From: Croceitalea marina
GTDB taxonomy: Bacteria > Bacteroidota > Bacteroidia > Flavobacteriales > Flavobacteriaceae
NCBI RefSeq assembly: GCF_042684265.1
Contig: NZ_JBHULB010000081.1
Coordinates: 1 to 64,000, forward strand
DNA: 64,000 bases
Direction: 5' to 3'
The translations under genes were made by a program, and so were the position numbers. Below are positions 8,940-17,655 of the stretch, in pieces. The first letter of the stretch is position 1, and every line of letters begins with the position of its first letter. The notes beneath the pieces are model-generated. The model did no database searches. It worked only from the letters and a program-made list of their open reading frames with translations, and was not told where the DNA came from.

Positions 8940-10727
8940 TTACAAGTCTAAATCGAATTCTTTTCTTAGTAAATCTATTACCGGATTCTTTTCTTTGAGT
9001 TTCTCGTATTTCTCCTCAGGTGTAAAAGCGAACTTTTTGGATGTCTCTTCATTAACAGTAATCTGTAAAGTAATTGCATAATTGTTAAGTTGCTCCTTTA
9101 AATAATTTAGCATTAAGCTCTGCTCACGTTCAACCTCTTTTTTCATGGTAGAATTAGGGAGTTCAATCCAAATAGTGGTTTCGTTTTTAAGCTTTGGAAT
9201 ATCGGCATTTAGGTTAGAAGCCAATATCTTCTTTCCCTTATCATCCAATTTTTTGACAAAGTCGGCCCAGTGGTTTTGCATTTCTTCTTCAGAAAATGGG
9301 TCTGTCGGTTTTTCTTCTTCTACTTGAGCATTAGTTTTTGTATTCTGATGCTCTTTTTTAGCTTTTAAACTTGAAATTGAAAGTCCTGAAACTCGGTTAG
9401 GTAGATTTTTTAATTCAATTTTAGGTACTGGTGTCTTTTCAATTGTTGTGCTGGCTTTAGTTTGTTCTACCTCTGCTGATTTTTGGTGCTCTTGATTACT
9501 ATTTTCTATTGCCCCAGAGAGTTCGTTAGGTTCAGTATGTATGTTCTCTTGTTTCGCCTCGACCGGTTTGATTATGACCTCTTCGGAAATAGAATAAGAC
9601 GGAGCTTTTATATATGCTTGTGTTCTAAAATAAGTTGCAGGAACTATAAAATCAGTCTTTTTTTTTTCGGCCTCAAAAGTTAATGATGCCAGCTTCATTA
9701 ACGTTAATTCAATTAGAAGACGTTGATTTTTGCTTGTTCTATAGTTCAAATCACTTTCATTAGCGATATCTAAAGCTTTGATTAAAAATGCCTGGGGTGT
9801 TTTTTGAGCTTGCGTTTTGTATTGTTCTTTTGTGCTTTCGCCTACTTCTAACAATGAGATTGTCTGTTGATGTTGACAAACCAATAAATCCCTAAAGTGA
9901 GAGGCTAGACCGTTGATGAAATGATGTCCATCAAACCCTAGCGCTAGGGTCTTATTAAATAATACAAGAAGTTCAGGTATCTTATTTTCTAGTATTAAAT
10001 CGGTGCTTTCAAAGAAGGTGTCATAATCAAGCACATTGAGGTTTTCCGTAACGGCTTTTCGGGTTAAATCCTTCCCTGAAAAACTCACAACCCTATCAAA
10101 AATGGATAAGGCATCTCGCATGGCACCGTCCGCTTTTTGTGCTATAATATGCAATGCATCTTCTTCAGCATTGATACCCTGTTCTTGGGCAATATATTTT
10201 AAATACTCAGCTGCATCTTTAACGGTGATACGTTTAAAATCAAAAATTTGACACCTTGAAAGTATGGTGGGTATAATTTTATGTTTTTCCGTCGTAGCTA
10301 AAATAAAAATCGCATGCTTTGGAGGCTCCTCCAAAGTTTTTAAAAACGCGTTAAATGCCGATTGAGACAGCATGTGAACCTCGTCTATGATATATACCTT
10401 GTATTTACCTACCTGCGGGGGTATGCGAACTTGGTCTATTAAACTTCTAATATCATCAACGGAGTTATTTGACGCCGCGTCCAGTTCAAAAATATTAAAG
10501 GCGAAATCCTCATCAGGGCTTTCCGTACCCTCCGCATTAATTTTCTTGGCAAGGATTCTTGCACAGGTAGTTTTGCCAACGCCTCTAGGGCCACAAAAGA
10601 GTAAAGCTTGTGCAAGATGATTGTTCTCGATGGCATTGGTTAGGGTATTGGTAATAGATTGCTGCCCAACGACGTCTTTAAACGTTTGGGGACGGTATTT
10701 TCTAGCTGAGACTACAAATGGTTCCAA
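8940..10727 (-). CDS. dnaX: DNA polymerase III subunits gamma/tau
   Basis: A 595-residue clamp-loader ATPase. Walker A is G-P-R-G-V-G-K-T-T near residue 45, Walker B is D-E-V-H-M-L, and the sensor 1 region with I-L-S-R-C-Q-I-F-D-F is present. After about residue 370 there is a long low-complexity, Glu/Lys/Thr-rich linker, then a tau-specific C-terminal domain that should contact the polymerase and helicase. The four-cysteine zinc module that normally interrupts domain I after Walker A is missing: the sequence runs from A-K-K-I-N through an acidic stretch to E-L-D-A-A-S. I believe this is usual for Flavobacteriia. No frameshift site producing gamma was identified. Confidence 0.96.
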   Translation of the reverse strand: MEPFVVSARKYRPQTFKDVVGQQSITNTLTNAIENNHLAQALLFCGPRGVGKTTCARILAKKINAEGTESPDEDFAFNIFELDAASNNSVDDIRSLIDQVRIPPQVGKYKVYIIDEVHMLSQSAFNAFLKTLEEPPKHAIFILATTEKHKIIPTILSRCQIFDFKRITVKDAAEYLKYIAQEQGINAEEDALHIIAQKADGAMRDALSIFDRVVSFSGKDLTRKAVTENLNVLDYDTFFESTDLILENKIPELLVLFNKTLALGFDGHHFINGLASHFRDLLVCQHQQTISLLEVGESTKEQYKTQAQKTPQAFLIKALDIANESDLNYRTSKNQRLLIELTLMKLASLTFEAEKKKTDFIVPATYFRTQAYIKAPSYSISEEVIIKPVEAKQENIHTEPNELSGAIENSNQEHQKSAEVEQTKASTTIEKTPVPKIELKNLPNRVSGLSISSLKAKKEHQNTKTNAQVEEEKPTDPFSEEEMQNHWADFVKKLDDKGKKILASNLNADIPKLKNETTIWIELPNSTMKKEVEREQSLMLNYLKEQLNNYAITLQITVNEETSKKFAFTPEEKYEKLKEKNPVIDLLRKEFDLDL

Positions 10728-10750
10728 TACAACAAAATTTTGATGCTATA

Positions 10751-10758
10751 CAAATATA
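10751..10758 (-). promoter_or_regulatory. dnaX -7 promoter element
   Basis: On the minus strand TATATTTG matches TAnnTTTG, 24-31 bp upstream of the dnaX ATG (10727). No clear -33 TTTG at the standard distance. Confidence 0.5.
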
Positions 10759-10823
10759 AAAATAGCACTTACTATAACCGTTAGTGCAGCCTATTTAAGC
10801 CATCTTTTTATTAACAATTGAAT

Positions 10824-10831
10824 TACCTTTG
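10824..10831 (+). promoter_or_regulatory. rnpB -7 promoter element
   Basis: TACCTTTG matches TAnnTTTG. It ends 6 bp before the first paired base of RNase P RNA (10837), which is the spacing expected between this element and the transcription start. The -33 region is T-rich but not a clean TTTG. Confidence 0.65.
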
Positions 10832-10836
10832 TGTTT

Positions 10837-11176
10837 AGCAGGTCACCTTATCACGGTTCGAACTGATTTATCAGAATGAAACGAGGAAAGTCCGGACACC
10901 ACAGTGCAGTATAGCGGGTAACGCCCGTCACCCTAATGTTTATTAGGGGCGGACAAGTGCAACAGAAAGCAAGTACAGTTAGGCTGTAGTGAAACCAGGT
11001 AAACTCTATACGGTGAAACGTCATGTAAACTAATGTCCCGATAGCTATCGGGAGAGGGCTGCACGCTCGAGTTGGAGGGTAGGCGGTTAGAGCTTTTGGG
11101 CAACTAAAAGTCTAGATAAATGATAAGGAAGTCCCAAATTTGTTTGGGATTCACAGAATCCGGCTTATGGCCTGCT
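10837..11176 (+). ncRNA. rnpB: RNase P RNA (class A)
   Basis: The universally conserved GAGGAAAGTCCGGAC core (CR-I) is at 10883-10897. ACAGAATCCGGCTTAT (CR-V, with the P4 partner) is at 11153-11168. Terminal helix P1 pairs 10837-10844 with 11169-11176, including one G-U pair, which fixes both ends at about 340 nt. A T tract follows the 3' end and serves as terminator. The RNA is the catalytic subunit that removes tRNA 5' leaders. It lies between the divergent dnaX and an unrelated ORF. Confidence 0.95.
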
Positions 11177-11220
11177 TTTTTTAATTTGTTTGTTACGCCT
11201 TTTTAAAAACTCTTTGATAA

Positions 11221-12063
11221 ATGAAAGATGATTTACAAACATGGAAGCATGCGTTCAAGGTGCTATCGCATATTTTAATTCCTGCATCGGCGATGATTTT
11301 TGTTCAAGACCCAGTTCTTGCCTCGGGTACATCTAATTTTTTTCTCCAAACTCTTTACGGAATTCAATCTGACATAAAACAAAAGCGGGTTTTTTCTATG
11401 CTAGAGGGTATCGAAGCATTATTGCAAAAAAATAATCCTGACTTTGTCTTTGAAAAAACTAATATTCAAGAAACTAGAGATTTATTAGAAACTGCAATAA
11501 TTAATGCAAGTAGGGCAAATACTGATGAAAAAATAAATCTACTTCGGAAAATAATGTATGGACAAATTGTTAATCCTCAGCCATACGATTATACTTCAAG
11601 GTATTTAGATTTGGCTGTAAGACTCAATGAAAATCAGATTAAAATACTTTTAACCTATGTTGAAACTGAAAAAGATTTAAAACCAATAAGAATAGATTTA
11701 AGTAAAATGTCAAGAGAGCTTTCTGAAGCAGAAAGAGTTGAAAAAGAAATTTTTTCTACAAATTCAAAATCATCTAATAATCAAAGGAAAATTTTCAAGT
11801 ATAAAAAAGATGAGGCTATTAAAAAAATGGAAAATAAGAAGTTAGAATATTATAAGTTGACAAATGTCCGAAGTCGGATGATAAAGTCTTTTGAAAAAGA
11901 TGTTTTTCAGTTTTTATTTAATGAACTTAGAGTGCTAGGTTTAGTCTACAATCCAAGTGAAGGAAAATCAAGTGATGCAGGTGATCAATCTTTTTACACT
12001 TGCACAGCGTTAGCTTTTGGTTTTATAAATTTTCTCCGAGAGTATGATATGAAATCAAATTGA
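11221..12063 (+). CDS. Hypothetical protein, possible accessory cargo next to rnpB
   Basis: A 280-residue, Lys-rich soluble protein that I do not recognise. No signal peptide or clear membrane segment is visible. Residues 20-45 are mildly hydrophobic and may be a buried helix. The stretch around E-T-A-I-I-N-A-S-R-A-N-T-D-E-K-I-N-L-L-R-K-I (about 91-112) and Q-I-K-I-L-L-T-Y-V is the sort of helical segment common in small orphan proteins of prophages and accessory islands. A charged, probably coiled region spans about 165-215. It is more AT-rich than its neighbours and stands alone, convergent with rsmD (8-bp gap). Function unknown. Confidence 0.7.
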   Translation: MKDDLQTWKHAFKVLSHILIPASAMIFVQDPVLASGTSNFFLQTLYGIQSDIKQKRVFSMLEGIEALLQKNNPDFVFEKTNIQETRDLLETAIINASRANTDEKINLLRKIMYGQIVNPQPYDYTSRYLDLAVRLNENQIKILLTYVETEKDLKPIRIDLSKMSRELSEAERVEKEIFSTNSKSSNNQRKIFKYKKDEAIKKMENKKLEYYKLTNVRSRMIKSFEKDVFQFLFNELRVLGLVYNPSEGKSSDAGDQSFYTCTALAFGFINFLREYDMKSN

Positions 12064-12071
12064 TTTGCTCA

Positions 12072-12611
12072 TTATTCAATCTTAAAAAAACTAAAAATAT
12101 TACTCCCGTATTTTCGTTTTTCAGCAAAATTAGGTAGTTCACTTAAATCTGTCTGTTCAGAATGTTCTATTATTAGAAGTCCTTCACCTGATAACAGCTC
12201 ATTTGAAAAAGCCAACTCGGGAATTTTAGAAAATTGTGAAACATCAAAACTGTACGGAGGGTCCGCAAAAATGATATCATACTTACTTTTAGTGCGTTCT
12301 AAAAACTTGAAGGCATCGCTCTTCATTACGGCTATTTCGAAATTCAATTCCTTTGCTGTTCTAGAGATAAATTGAACACAGCCCGCATTAGCATCGACAG
12401 CGGTTATTTCAGTAGCTCCTCTTGAAGCGAATTCGAAGCTTATGTTTCCTGTACCTGAAAACAAATCCAAAACTGCTAAATCCTCAAAGTAGTATTGGTT
12501 GTTTAAAATATTGAATAAGGCCTCTTTGGCCATATCCGTAGTAGGCCTTACAGGCAGTTTTTTTGGGGCTGTTAAACGTTTACCTTTATATTTTCCTGAA
12601 ATAATGCGCAT
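12072..12611 (-). CDS. rsmD: 16S rRNA (guanine966-N2)-methyltransferase
   Basis: A 179-residue class I SAM methyltransferase that modifies G966 of 16S rRNA. It begins M-R-I-I-S-G-K-Y-K-G-K-R-L, the family signature. P-T-T-D-M-A-K-E-A-L-F-N follows, then the SAM-binding V-L-D-L-F-S-G-T-G-N and the catalytic I-F-A-D-P-P-Y near residue 120. The start at 12611 is chosen because this motif begins there; an upstream in-frame codon at 12662 would run into the next gene. It follows the DUF3822 gene after 4 bp. Confidence 0.95.
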   Translation of the reverse strand: MRIISGKYKGKRLTAPKKLPVRPTTDMAKEALFNILNNQYYFEDLAVLDLFSGTGNISFEFASRGATEITAVDANAGCVQFISRTAKELNFEIAVMKSDAFKFLERTKSKYDIIFADPPYSFDVSQFSKIPELAFSNELLSGEGLLIIEHSEQTDLSELPNFAEKRKYGSNIFSFFKIE

Positions 12612-12615
12612 AAAA

Positions 12616-13437
12616 CTAGTTAAGCATGGTGAGGTCAATAGAATCTTGGGAGCCTTCCTCAAAACTATAGGTGTTGTTTTTAGGAAGAAAAACGGACACT
12701 TTTTTTATGTAGTTGTAACAGATTTCAAATAGCTCGTCTCCTTCTTCAATTTTACCAAAGAGTTTTAGTTTTACGCTTTCAACATCTAGTTGTAGTTGTT
12801 CAAAGGTAAATAGTATGTAGTATAAGAAATCTTCTTTTGTTCGATAAGGGAACTGGTTGTACAGAAGCACCTTTTTTTGATGTAAGACGGCCAATTCCAT
12901 TTCACGGTCCGAAACGTGAACATAACATATAGTTTTAGAACTTGCCTTTTGCTGTAAAAGGGTCTGTAGAACTGCGGTACTGCTGTGTTTGAATTCAAAC
13001 TCCCCAAAATTTTCAAAAATGTAGTTGTTGATGTTTGTAAAGGGTACATAGACACTTATGACATCTTGGTTTTCGACCTCGTCGTACACTATATTGTCGT
13101 TCGCTAATATCTTAGTATTGAACTTCAGATAATTAGCAAGTTCGTTTTCATCAAATAGCGTTTTGGGCACCAAACTAAATAAGTTGTTTTTATGAATAAC
13201 AAGAACATCCGAAAACTTTTTTTTGAGAACGCTGTGTTTTTCGAATAAACTCTTAAGTTCTTTTAAAACCAAGTAGGGGGTGGATTCTGTCTTAAAGAAA
13301 ACGGTATCAGATAAAACCACTTTATTAAGAATAGTATCTGCAATACAAAAAGAAAGTCCATTCAAACTAATTTGAATGGACAGTTTCTTATATGAATTTG
13401 AATTTTCTTCCGCTATGTTAATTGTTTTTTCTGTCAT
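12616..13437 (-). CDS. DUF3822 family protein
   Basis: A 273-residue protein of unknown function that is typically found beside rsmD in Bacteroidota. The sequence has an ASKHA-like look (I-Q-I-S-L-N-G-L-S-F-C-I near the start and alternating strands with L-V-L-K-E-L), but no catalytic motif is clear. I start it at M-T-E-K-T (13437). The alternative at 13458 would enlarge the overlap with the upstream gene from 20 to 41 bp. The overlap with its upstream neighbour and the 4-bp gap to rsmD indicate one operon of three genes. Confidence 0.82.
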   Translation of the reverse strand: MTEKTINIAEENSNSYKKLSIQISLNGLSFCIADTILNKVVLSDTVFFKTESTPYLVLKELKSLFEKHSVLKKKFSDVLVIHKNNLFSLVPKTLFDENELANYLKFNTKILANDNIVYDEVENQDVISVYVPFTNINNYIFENFGEFEFKHSSTAVLQTLLQQKASSKTICYVHVSDREMELAVLHQKKVLLYNQFPYRTKEDFLYYILFTFEQLQLDVESVKLKLFGKIEEGDELFEICYNYIKKVSVFLPKNNTYSFEEGSQDSIDLTMLN

Positions 13438-14065
13438 AGAGGGGTGGCCAGTTACCATTGGTGCTCACATCTGTTAATGAACCTACTTTTATTTCAGACC
13501 CATTTACCTCTTCAACACTGTTGTAGGCATTTTCCTTGGCAATTAAATCTTTTGGCTGGTCATATAACACAACATTCTTTTTGACCTTTACCTCAAAAAC
13601 AGGGGCTTTATAACCACTTTTATCAATGATGTCGGCTTTCATTTCAAATTTTTCACCGTTCTGTGCGTGTGGCACATTCATCATAGTTTTATAACGGTCG
13701 TCACTCTTGAAAAGTGAATCTTTCACCTTTACCATACCTAAGGTATCGATAACAATAGAATCTTGTTGTAGCTCAATTTGGTATGTTTTGTCAAAACGCA
13801 TAAAAGAAGTGTCCCTTTGTTGGGTGATGGTATAATTACCGGTATCTATAAATTGTATAAGACTGTTGAAATTACCTGCGTATCTGCCATTGACGGCTTT
13901 ATAGGCTTCTTGCGAATCTCTAATATCTTTAAGCTTGTTGATTACATCAGAAAAGCGCTCTTCGCGAACTTTATTAAATTCAATTGGCGCATTGATTGAT
14001 TGGTAAATTAGATATCCTAATCCTATACATACTATCCAAAGAACTACTTGTAAAATGGTTTTCAT
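13418..14065 (-). CDS. Membrane-anchored hypothetical protein in the rsmD operon
   Basis: A 215-residue protein with one N-terminal membrane helix (residues about 4-23) and a predicted periplasmic remainder. Residues 35-65 form a charged helix (R-E-E-R-F-S-D-V-I-N-K-L-K-D-I-R-D-S-Q-E). The N-terminal helix followed by a long charged helix recalls pseudopilins, but there is no prepilin cleavage site. The C-terminal half is rich in V-K-V-K and D-x-S patterns and ends N-G-N-W-P-P-L-Y-D. Function unknown. It heads the operon with DUF3822 and rsmD, overlapping the former by 20 bp. Confidence 0.8.
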   Translation of the reverse strand: MKTILQVVLWIVCIGLGYLIYQSINAPIEFNKVREERFSDVINKLKDIRDSQEAYKAVNGRYAGNFNSLIQFIDTGNYTITQQRDTSFMRFDKTYQIELQQDSIVIDTLGMVKVKDSLFKSDDRYKTMMNVPHAQNGEKFEMKADIIDKSGYKAPVFEVKVKKNVVLYDQPKDLIAKENAYNSVEEVNGSEIKVGSLTDVSTNGNWPPLYDRKNN

Positions 14066-14099
14066 TAGTGTACGAGTTAATTAAATTTAGTGGTTTAGA

Positions 14100-14107
14100 C
14101 AAATCTA
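14100..14107 (-). promoter_or_regulatory. -7 promoter element for the 14065-12072 operon
   Basis: The minus strand reads TAGATTTG (TAnnTTTG), 35-42 bp upstream of the first ATG at 14065. At the -33 position there is only a degenerate GAAA complement. Confidence 0.45.
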
Positions 14108-14152
14108 CAATTTTTTTTCAATCACGAAAGTTTTTGCCATAAAAATCATCCC

Positions 14153-14160
14153 TATATTTG
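14153..14160 (+). promoter_or_regulatory. -7 promoter element for the helicase gene
   Basis: TATATTTG matches TAnnTTTG and ends only 7 bp before the ATG at 14168. TTTG occurs at 14133-14136 with a shortened 16-bp spacer. If used, transcription starts at or next to the initiation codon, giving a leaderless or nearly leaderless mRNA. Confidence 0.5.
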
Positions 14161-14167
14161 GGGCTTT

Positions 14168-15607
14168 ATGACTCACTTGACAGCCATTGATTTTCATAAG
14201 GTTTTAGTAGAAAAATTTCCACATTCTCCTACAGAATTACAAGATGTCACCTTACATAAGTTGGCCGATTTTGTGCTCTCTAAAGAAAAGGAAAGGCTGT
14301 TTTTACTTAAAGGGTATGCCGGAACAGGAAAAACAACAATAATAGGTAGTGTAGTTAAAAACCTATGGCATGCCAAAATGAAATCTGTTCTTATGGCACC
14401 AACAGGAAGAGCAGCAAAAGTAATGTCTGTTTACGCTAAAACAAAGGCATTTACTATTCACAAAAAAATCTATTTCCCTAAAAAACAGGCCAGTGGAGCA
14501 ATACAGTTCACATTGGCACCCAACAAGCATCGAGACACCATTTTTATAGTGGATGAGGCATCTATGATACCTGACGCTCCTGCAGATTCAAAACTTTTTG
14601 AAAACGGGTCTTTGTTAGATGATTTGATTTTTTATGTCTATTCTGGCCACAACTGCAAACTTATTTTAATCGGAGATACCGCCCAGCTTCCGCCAGTGAA
14701 ACTAGAGTTGAGCCCAGCTTTAGACGAGAACAAACTAGAACTCCATTACAACAAAGAGGTTACCAAAATCGAGTTAGATGAGGTGATGCGCCAAACAAGT
14801 GACTCGGGCATTCTATTTAATGCTACTAATTTACGCGAACAGTTACAGACCGAATTCTTTGAGGAGTTCAAGTTTCATCTAGATTCGTTTAAAGATATTG
14901 TCAGATTAGTAGATGGACATGAAATACAAGAAGCTATTGATGCTTCATATGTACAGAACGGTAAAGAAGAAACGGCTATCATTGTGCGCTCTAATAAAAG
15001 GGCCAATCTGTACAACGAAAATATCAGACAACGAATTCTTTATCTAGAGAATCAGATTTCGGTTGGCGATTTTATGATGGTGGTAAAAAATAACTACTTC
15101 TGGTTAAAGCCCACTTCAGACGCCGGTTTTATAGCTAATGGTGATATTATTGAAATTTTAGAACTATTCGCTATCAAAGAATTATACGGGTTTTCTTTTG
15201 CTGAGGTAAAAGTGCAAATGGTAGACTACCCGAACCAAAAACCTTTTGAAACGGTATTGCTTTTAGATACGATCAAGGCTGAAACACCTTCTTTGCCTTA
15301 TGAAGAGAGCAATAGGCTGTATCAAGAAGTATCTAAAGATTTCGCTCATGAAAAATCGAAATACAAGAAATTCTTGGGAGTAAAAAACAACAAATATTTC
15401 AACGCACTGCAGGTTAAGTTCTCTTATGCAATAACCTGTCATAAATCTCAAGGAGGGCAGTGGAACACTATTTTTGTAGAACAACCTTATCTGCCCAATG
15501 GAATTGATAAAGATTATTTAAGATGGTTGTATACAGCCGTAACCAGAGCCAAGGACCGGCTGTATTTAATCGGGTTTAAAGACGATTTTTTTGTTGCTCA
15601 AGAATAA
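14168..15607 (+). CDS. RecD/Pif1-like superfamily 1 DNA helicase
   Basis: A 479-residue ATP-dependent helicase. Walker A is K-G-Y-A-G-T-G-K-T-T near residue 47, motif Ia is M-A-P-T-G-R-A-A-K, and motif II is F-I-V-D-E-A-S-M near 130. Motif III is L-I-G-D-T-A-Q-L-P-P. The C-terminal UvrD-C2 block is Y-A-I-T-C-H-K-S-Q-G-G-Q-W near 420, followed by L-Y-T-A-V-T-R-A. This is the compact RecD-like form without RecB or RecC partners; its role is probably in DNA repair. DUF4126 follows after 25 bp. Confidence 0.88.
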   Translation: MTHLTAIDFHKVLVEKFPHSPTELQDVTLHKLADFVLSKEKERLFLLKGYAGTGKTTIIGSVVKNLWHAKMKSVLMAPTGRAAKVMSVYAKTKAFTIHKKIYFPKKQASGAIQFTLAPNKHRDTIFIVDEASMIPDAPADSKLFENGSLLDDLIFYVYSGHNCKLILIGDTAQLPPVKLELSPALDENKLELHYNKEVTKIELDEVMRQTSDSGILFNATNLREQLQTEFFEEFKFHLDSFKDIVRLVDGHEIQEAIDASYVQNGKEETAIIVRSNKRANLYNENIRQRILYLENQISVGDFMMVVKNNYFWLKPTSDAGFIANGDIIEILELFAIKELYGFSFAEVKVQMVDYPNQKPFETVLLLDTIKAETPSLPYEESNRLYQEVSKDFAHEKSKYKKFLGVKNNKYFNALQVKFSYAITCHKSQGGQWNTIFVEQPYLPNGIDKDYLRWLYTAVTRAKDRLYLIGFKDDFFVAQE

Positions 15608-15632
15608 CCTATTTTAGTAAAAATCGATTTAA

Positions 15633-16202
15633 ATGACATCAGAAACGGTAATTAGTATTTTTTTGGGCATAGGCCTTGCTGCTTCTACAGGTTTTAGGGT
15701 ATTCTTGCCTTTGTTTGCATTGAGTTTGGCCGCTTTTTTGGGAAAGTGGGAATTAAATGAAAGCTGGTTATGGATAGGTAGTCTTACTGCAGTAATTACG
15801 TTTGGAGTTGCTACAATCGCAGAGATTTTTGCCTATTTTATACCTTGGGTGGATAATGCTTTGGACAGTATTGCAATACCCTTGGCTGCCATAGCAGGGA
15901 CAGCAGTTATGGTATCTACTGTTGTTGATTTAGATCCAGTAGTTACATGGTCATTGGCCATTATTGCTGGTGGAGGAACTGCAGCTGCAATAAAAGGTGC
16001 CAATGCAACGGGTAGGTTGACCTCAACGGCAACAACGGGTGGGTTGGGCAATCCAGTCGTTTCTACTGTTGAAACAGGAACGGCTGTTGTAGTTTCAACA
16101 GCTTCTATATTTGCACCTATTTTAGCAGCGGTTCTGGTGGTAATTATATTGGCCATAATCTTTAAAATTTATCGAAAGCTTCGGCCTAAAACCAGGACCT
16201 AA
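15633..16202 (+). CDS. DUF4126 membrane protein
   Basis: A 189-residue protein with about five hydrophobic segments. It begins S-E-T-V-I-S-I-F-L-G-I-G-L-A-A-S-T-G-F-R-V-F, which is typical of the DUF4126 family. Ala/Gly/Thr-rich stretches follow (residues 90-160), including a repeated A-T-G-R-L-T-S-T-A-T-T-G-G-L-G-N-P segment that is likely a loop between membrane helices. Function unknown. It lies between the helicase and kdsB in the same direction. Confidence 0.8.
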   Translation: MTSETVISIFLGIGLAASTGFRVFLPLFALSLAAFLGKWELNESWLWIGSLTAVITFGVATIAEIFAYFIPWVDNALDSIAIPLAAIAGTAVMVSTVVDLDPVVTWSLAIIAGGGTAAAIKGANATGRLTSTATTGGLGNPVVSTVETGTAVVVSTASIFAPILAAVLVVIILAIIFKIYRKLRPKTRT

Positions 16203-16225
16203 AACCAACCAAATTCTCGAGTATT

Positions 16226-16954
16226 GTGAAGATAATCTCAATGATTCCGGCACGTTATCAAGCCTCAAGGTTTCCAGCTAAATTGATGCAAGATTTGGGT
16301 GGTAAGCCTGTTATTTTGAGAACCTATGAGGCAACAGTAGAAACACAACTTTTTGATGAGGTGTACGTGGTTACCGATAGTGAACTTATTTTTAAGCTTA
16401 TCGCAGATGCCGGGGGAAAGGCCATTATGAGCAAAGAGAAGCATGAAAGTGGAAGCGACCGAATTGCAGAGGCTGTTGCCGATATGGATGTAGATATTGT
16501 AATTAATGTGCAAGGTGATGAGCCTTTTATAGATAAGGTGAGTCTTGAAAAAACGATAGCGGTCTTTAAAAAGGATGACAAAAAAGAAATAGACCTTGCC
16601 TCTTTAATGACACCAATTACGGACTGGGATGAAATTTCGAACCCTAATACTGTTAAGGTAATTGTGGACAACCAGAATTTTGCACTCTACTTTTCGAGGT
16701 CTCCCATTCCATATCCTCGAGATAAGGAGACAGGGGTAACCTATTTTAAACATAAAGGAATTTATGCTTTCAGAAAGAGAGCTTTGGTCGATTTCCAACG
16801 ATTACCAATGCTCGAACTTGAGGCAACCGAAAAAATTGAAGCCATACGTTTTTTAGAATATGGTAAAAAGATAAAAATGGTAGAAACCGATGTGACCGGT
16901 ATTGAAATAGATACTCCTGAAGATTTAGAAAGAGCGAAAAAAGCATGGAAGTAG
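16226..16954 (+). CDS. kdsB: 3-deoxy-manno-octulosonate cytidylyltransferase
   Basis: A 242-residue enzyme that activates Kdo (or 8-amino-Kdo) as the CMP sugar for lipid A core synthesis. The start codon is GTG at 16226; the family motif I-P-A-R-Y-Q-A-S-R-F-P-A-K-L follows at residues 7-20. Further marks are V-V-T-D, the S-G-S-D-R-I-A-E-A block, N-V-Q-G-D-E-P-F, and the C-terminal I-E-I-D-T-P-E-D-L. It overlaps the HAD gene by 10 bp, and kdnB is two genes downstream, which bears on which sugar it uses. Confidence 0.95.
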   Translation: MKIISMIPARYQASRFPAKLMQDLGGKPVILRTYEATVETQLFDEVYVVTDSELIFKLIADAGGKAIMSKEKHESGSDRIAEAVADMDVDIVINVQGDEPFIDKVSLEKTIAVFKKDDKKEIDLASLMTPITDWDEISNPNTVKVIVDNQNFALYFSRSPIPYPRDKETGVTYFKHKGIYAFRKRALVDFQRLPMLELEATEKIEAIRFLEYGKKIKMVETDVTGIEIDTPEDLERAKKAWK

Positions 16955-17655
16955 ATTTCTCTGATATAAAGGTTATCGCTTTTGATGCCGATGATACGTT
17001 GTGGGTAAATGAAACTCACTTTAGGAAAACTGAGGAACGTTTTGCTGAACTGTTAGAAGGGTATGAAACCAAGAATAAAATTGACCAAGAACTTTTTAAA
17101 ATGGAGATTAAGAACCTTGAAACCTATGGGTATGGTATTAAGGGTTTTATGCTCTCCATGATAGAATCGGCCATTGATTTATCGAATAAGTCGGTTTCTT
17201 TGGAAGTAATCTCTGAAATTTTGGATCTCGGTAAACAAATGATTTTACAACCAGTTGAACTTTTAGACGGGGTTGAAGAAGTACTCGAAAAACTCCAATC
17301 CAACTACAGACTTATTGTACTGACCAAAGGAGATTTGTTAGACCAGGAAAGAAAATTAGACAAATCGGGCTTATCAAAGTATTTTCAGCATGTTGAAGTA
17401 TTAAGTGATAAGAAAGAAGCCAATTATATTAAATTGTTAAGTCACCTAGAAATTGATATAAATGAGTTTTTGATGGTAGGGAATTCCTTAAAGTCAGATG
17501 TTATACCTATATTAAAGATTGGTGCGAGGGCTGTTCATATCCCATTTCATACTACCTGGGTTCATGAGCAAGTTTCTCAAGAAGAAGAAAGAATAAATAA
17601 TCACCTGAAACTGAATAGTGTACGTGATATTTTGAAGTATTTGGAGTATTCATGA
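16945..17655 (+). CDS. HAD-family hydrolase
   Basis: A 236-residue haloacid-dehalogenase-fold phosphatase. Motif I is F-D-A-D-D-T-L-W at about residues 12-19 (nucleophile and acid Asp), motif II is the L-T-K-G-D region near 130, motif III is the Lys-containing S-D-K-K-E-A-N-Y, and motif IV is M-V-G-N-S-L-K-S-D near 172. The DADDTLW form occurs in YjjG/HDHD4-like proteins. It overlaps kdsB by 10 bp and kdnB by 4 bp. A Kdo-8-phosphate phosphatase role is possible from context, but KdsC proteins are usually shorter (about 180 aa), so the substrate is left open. Confidence 0.85.
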   Translation: MEVDFSDIKVIAFDADDTLWVNETHFRKTEERFAELLEGYETKNKIDQELFKMEIKNLETYGYGIKGFMLSMIESAIDLSNKSVSLEVISEILDLGKQMILQPVELLDGVEEVLEKLQSNYRLIVLTKGDLLDQERKLDKSGLSKYFQHVEVLSDKKEANYIKLLSHLEIDINEFLMVGNSLKSDVIPILKIGARAVHIPFHTTWVHEQVSQEEERINNHLKLNSVRDILKYLEYS

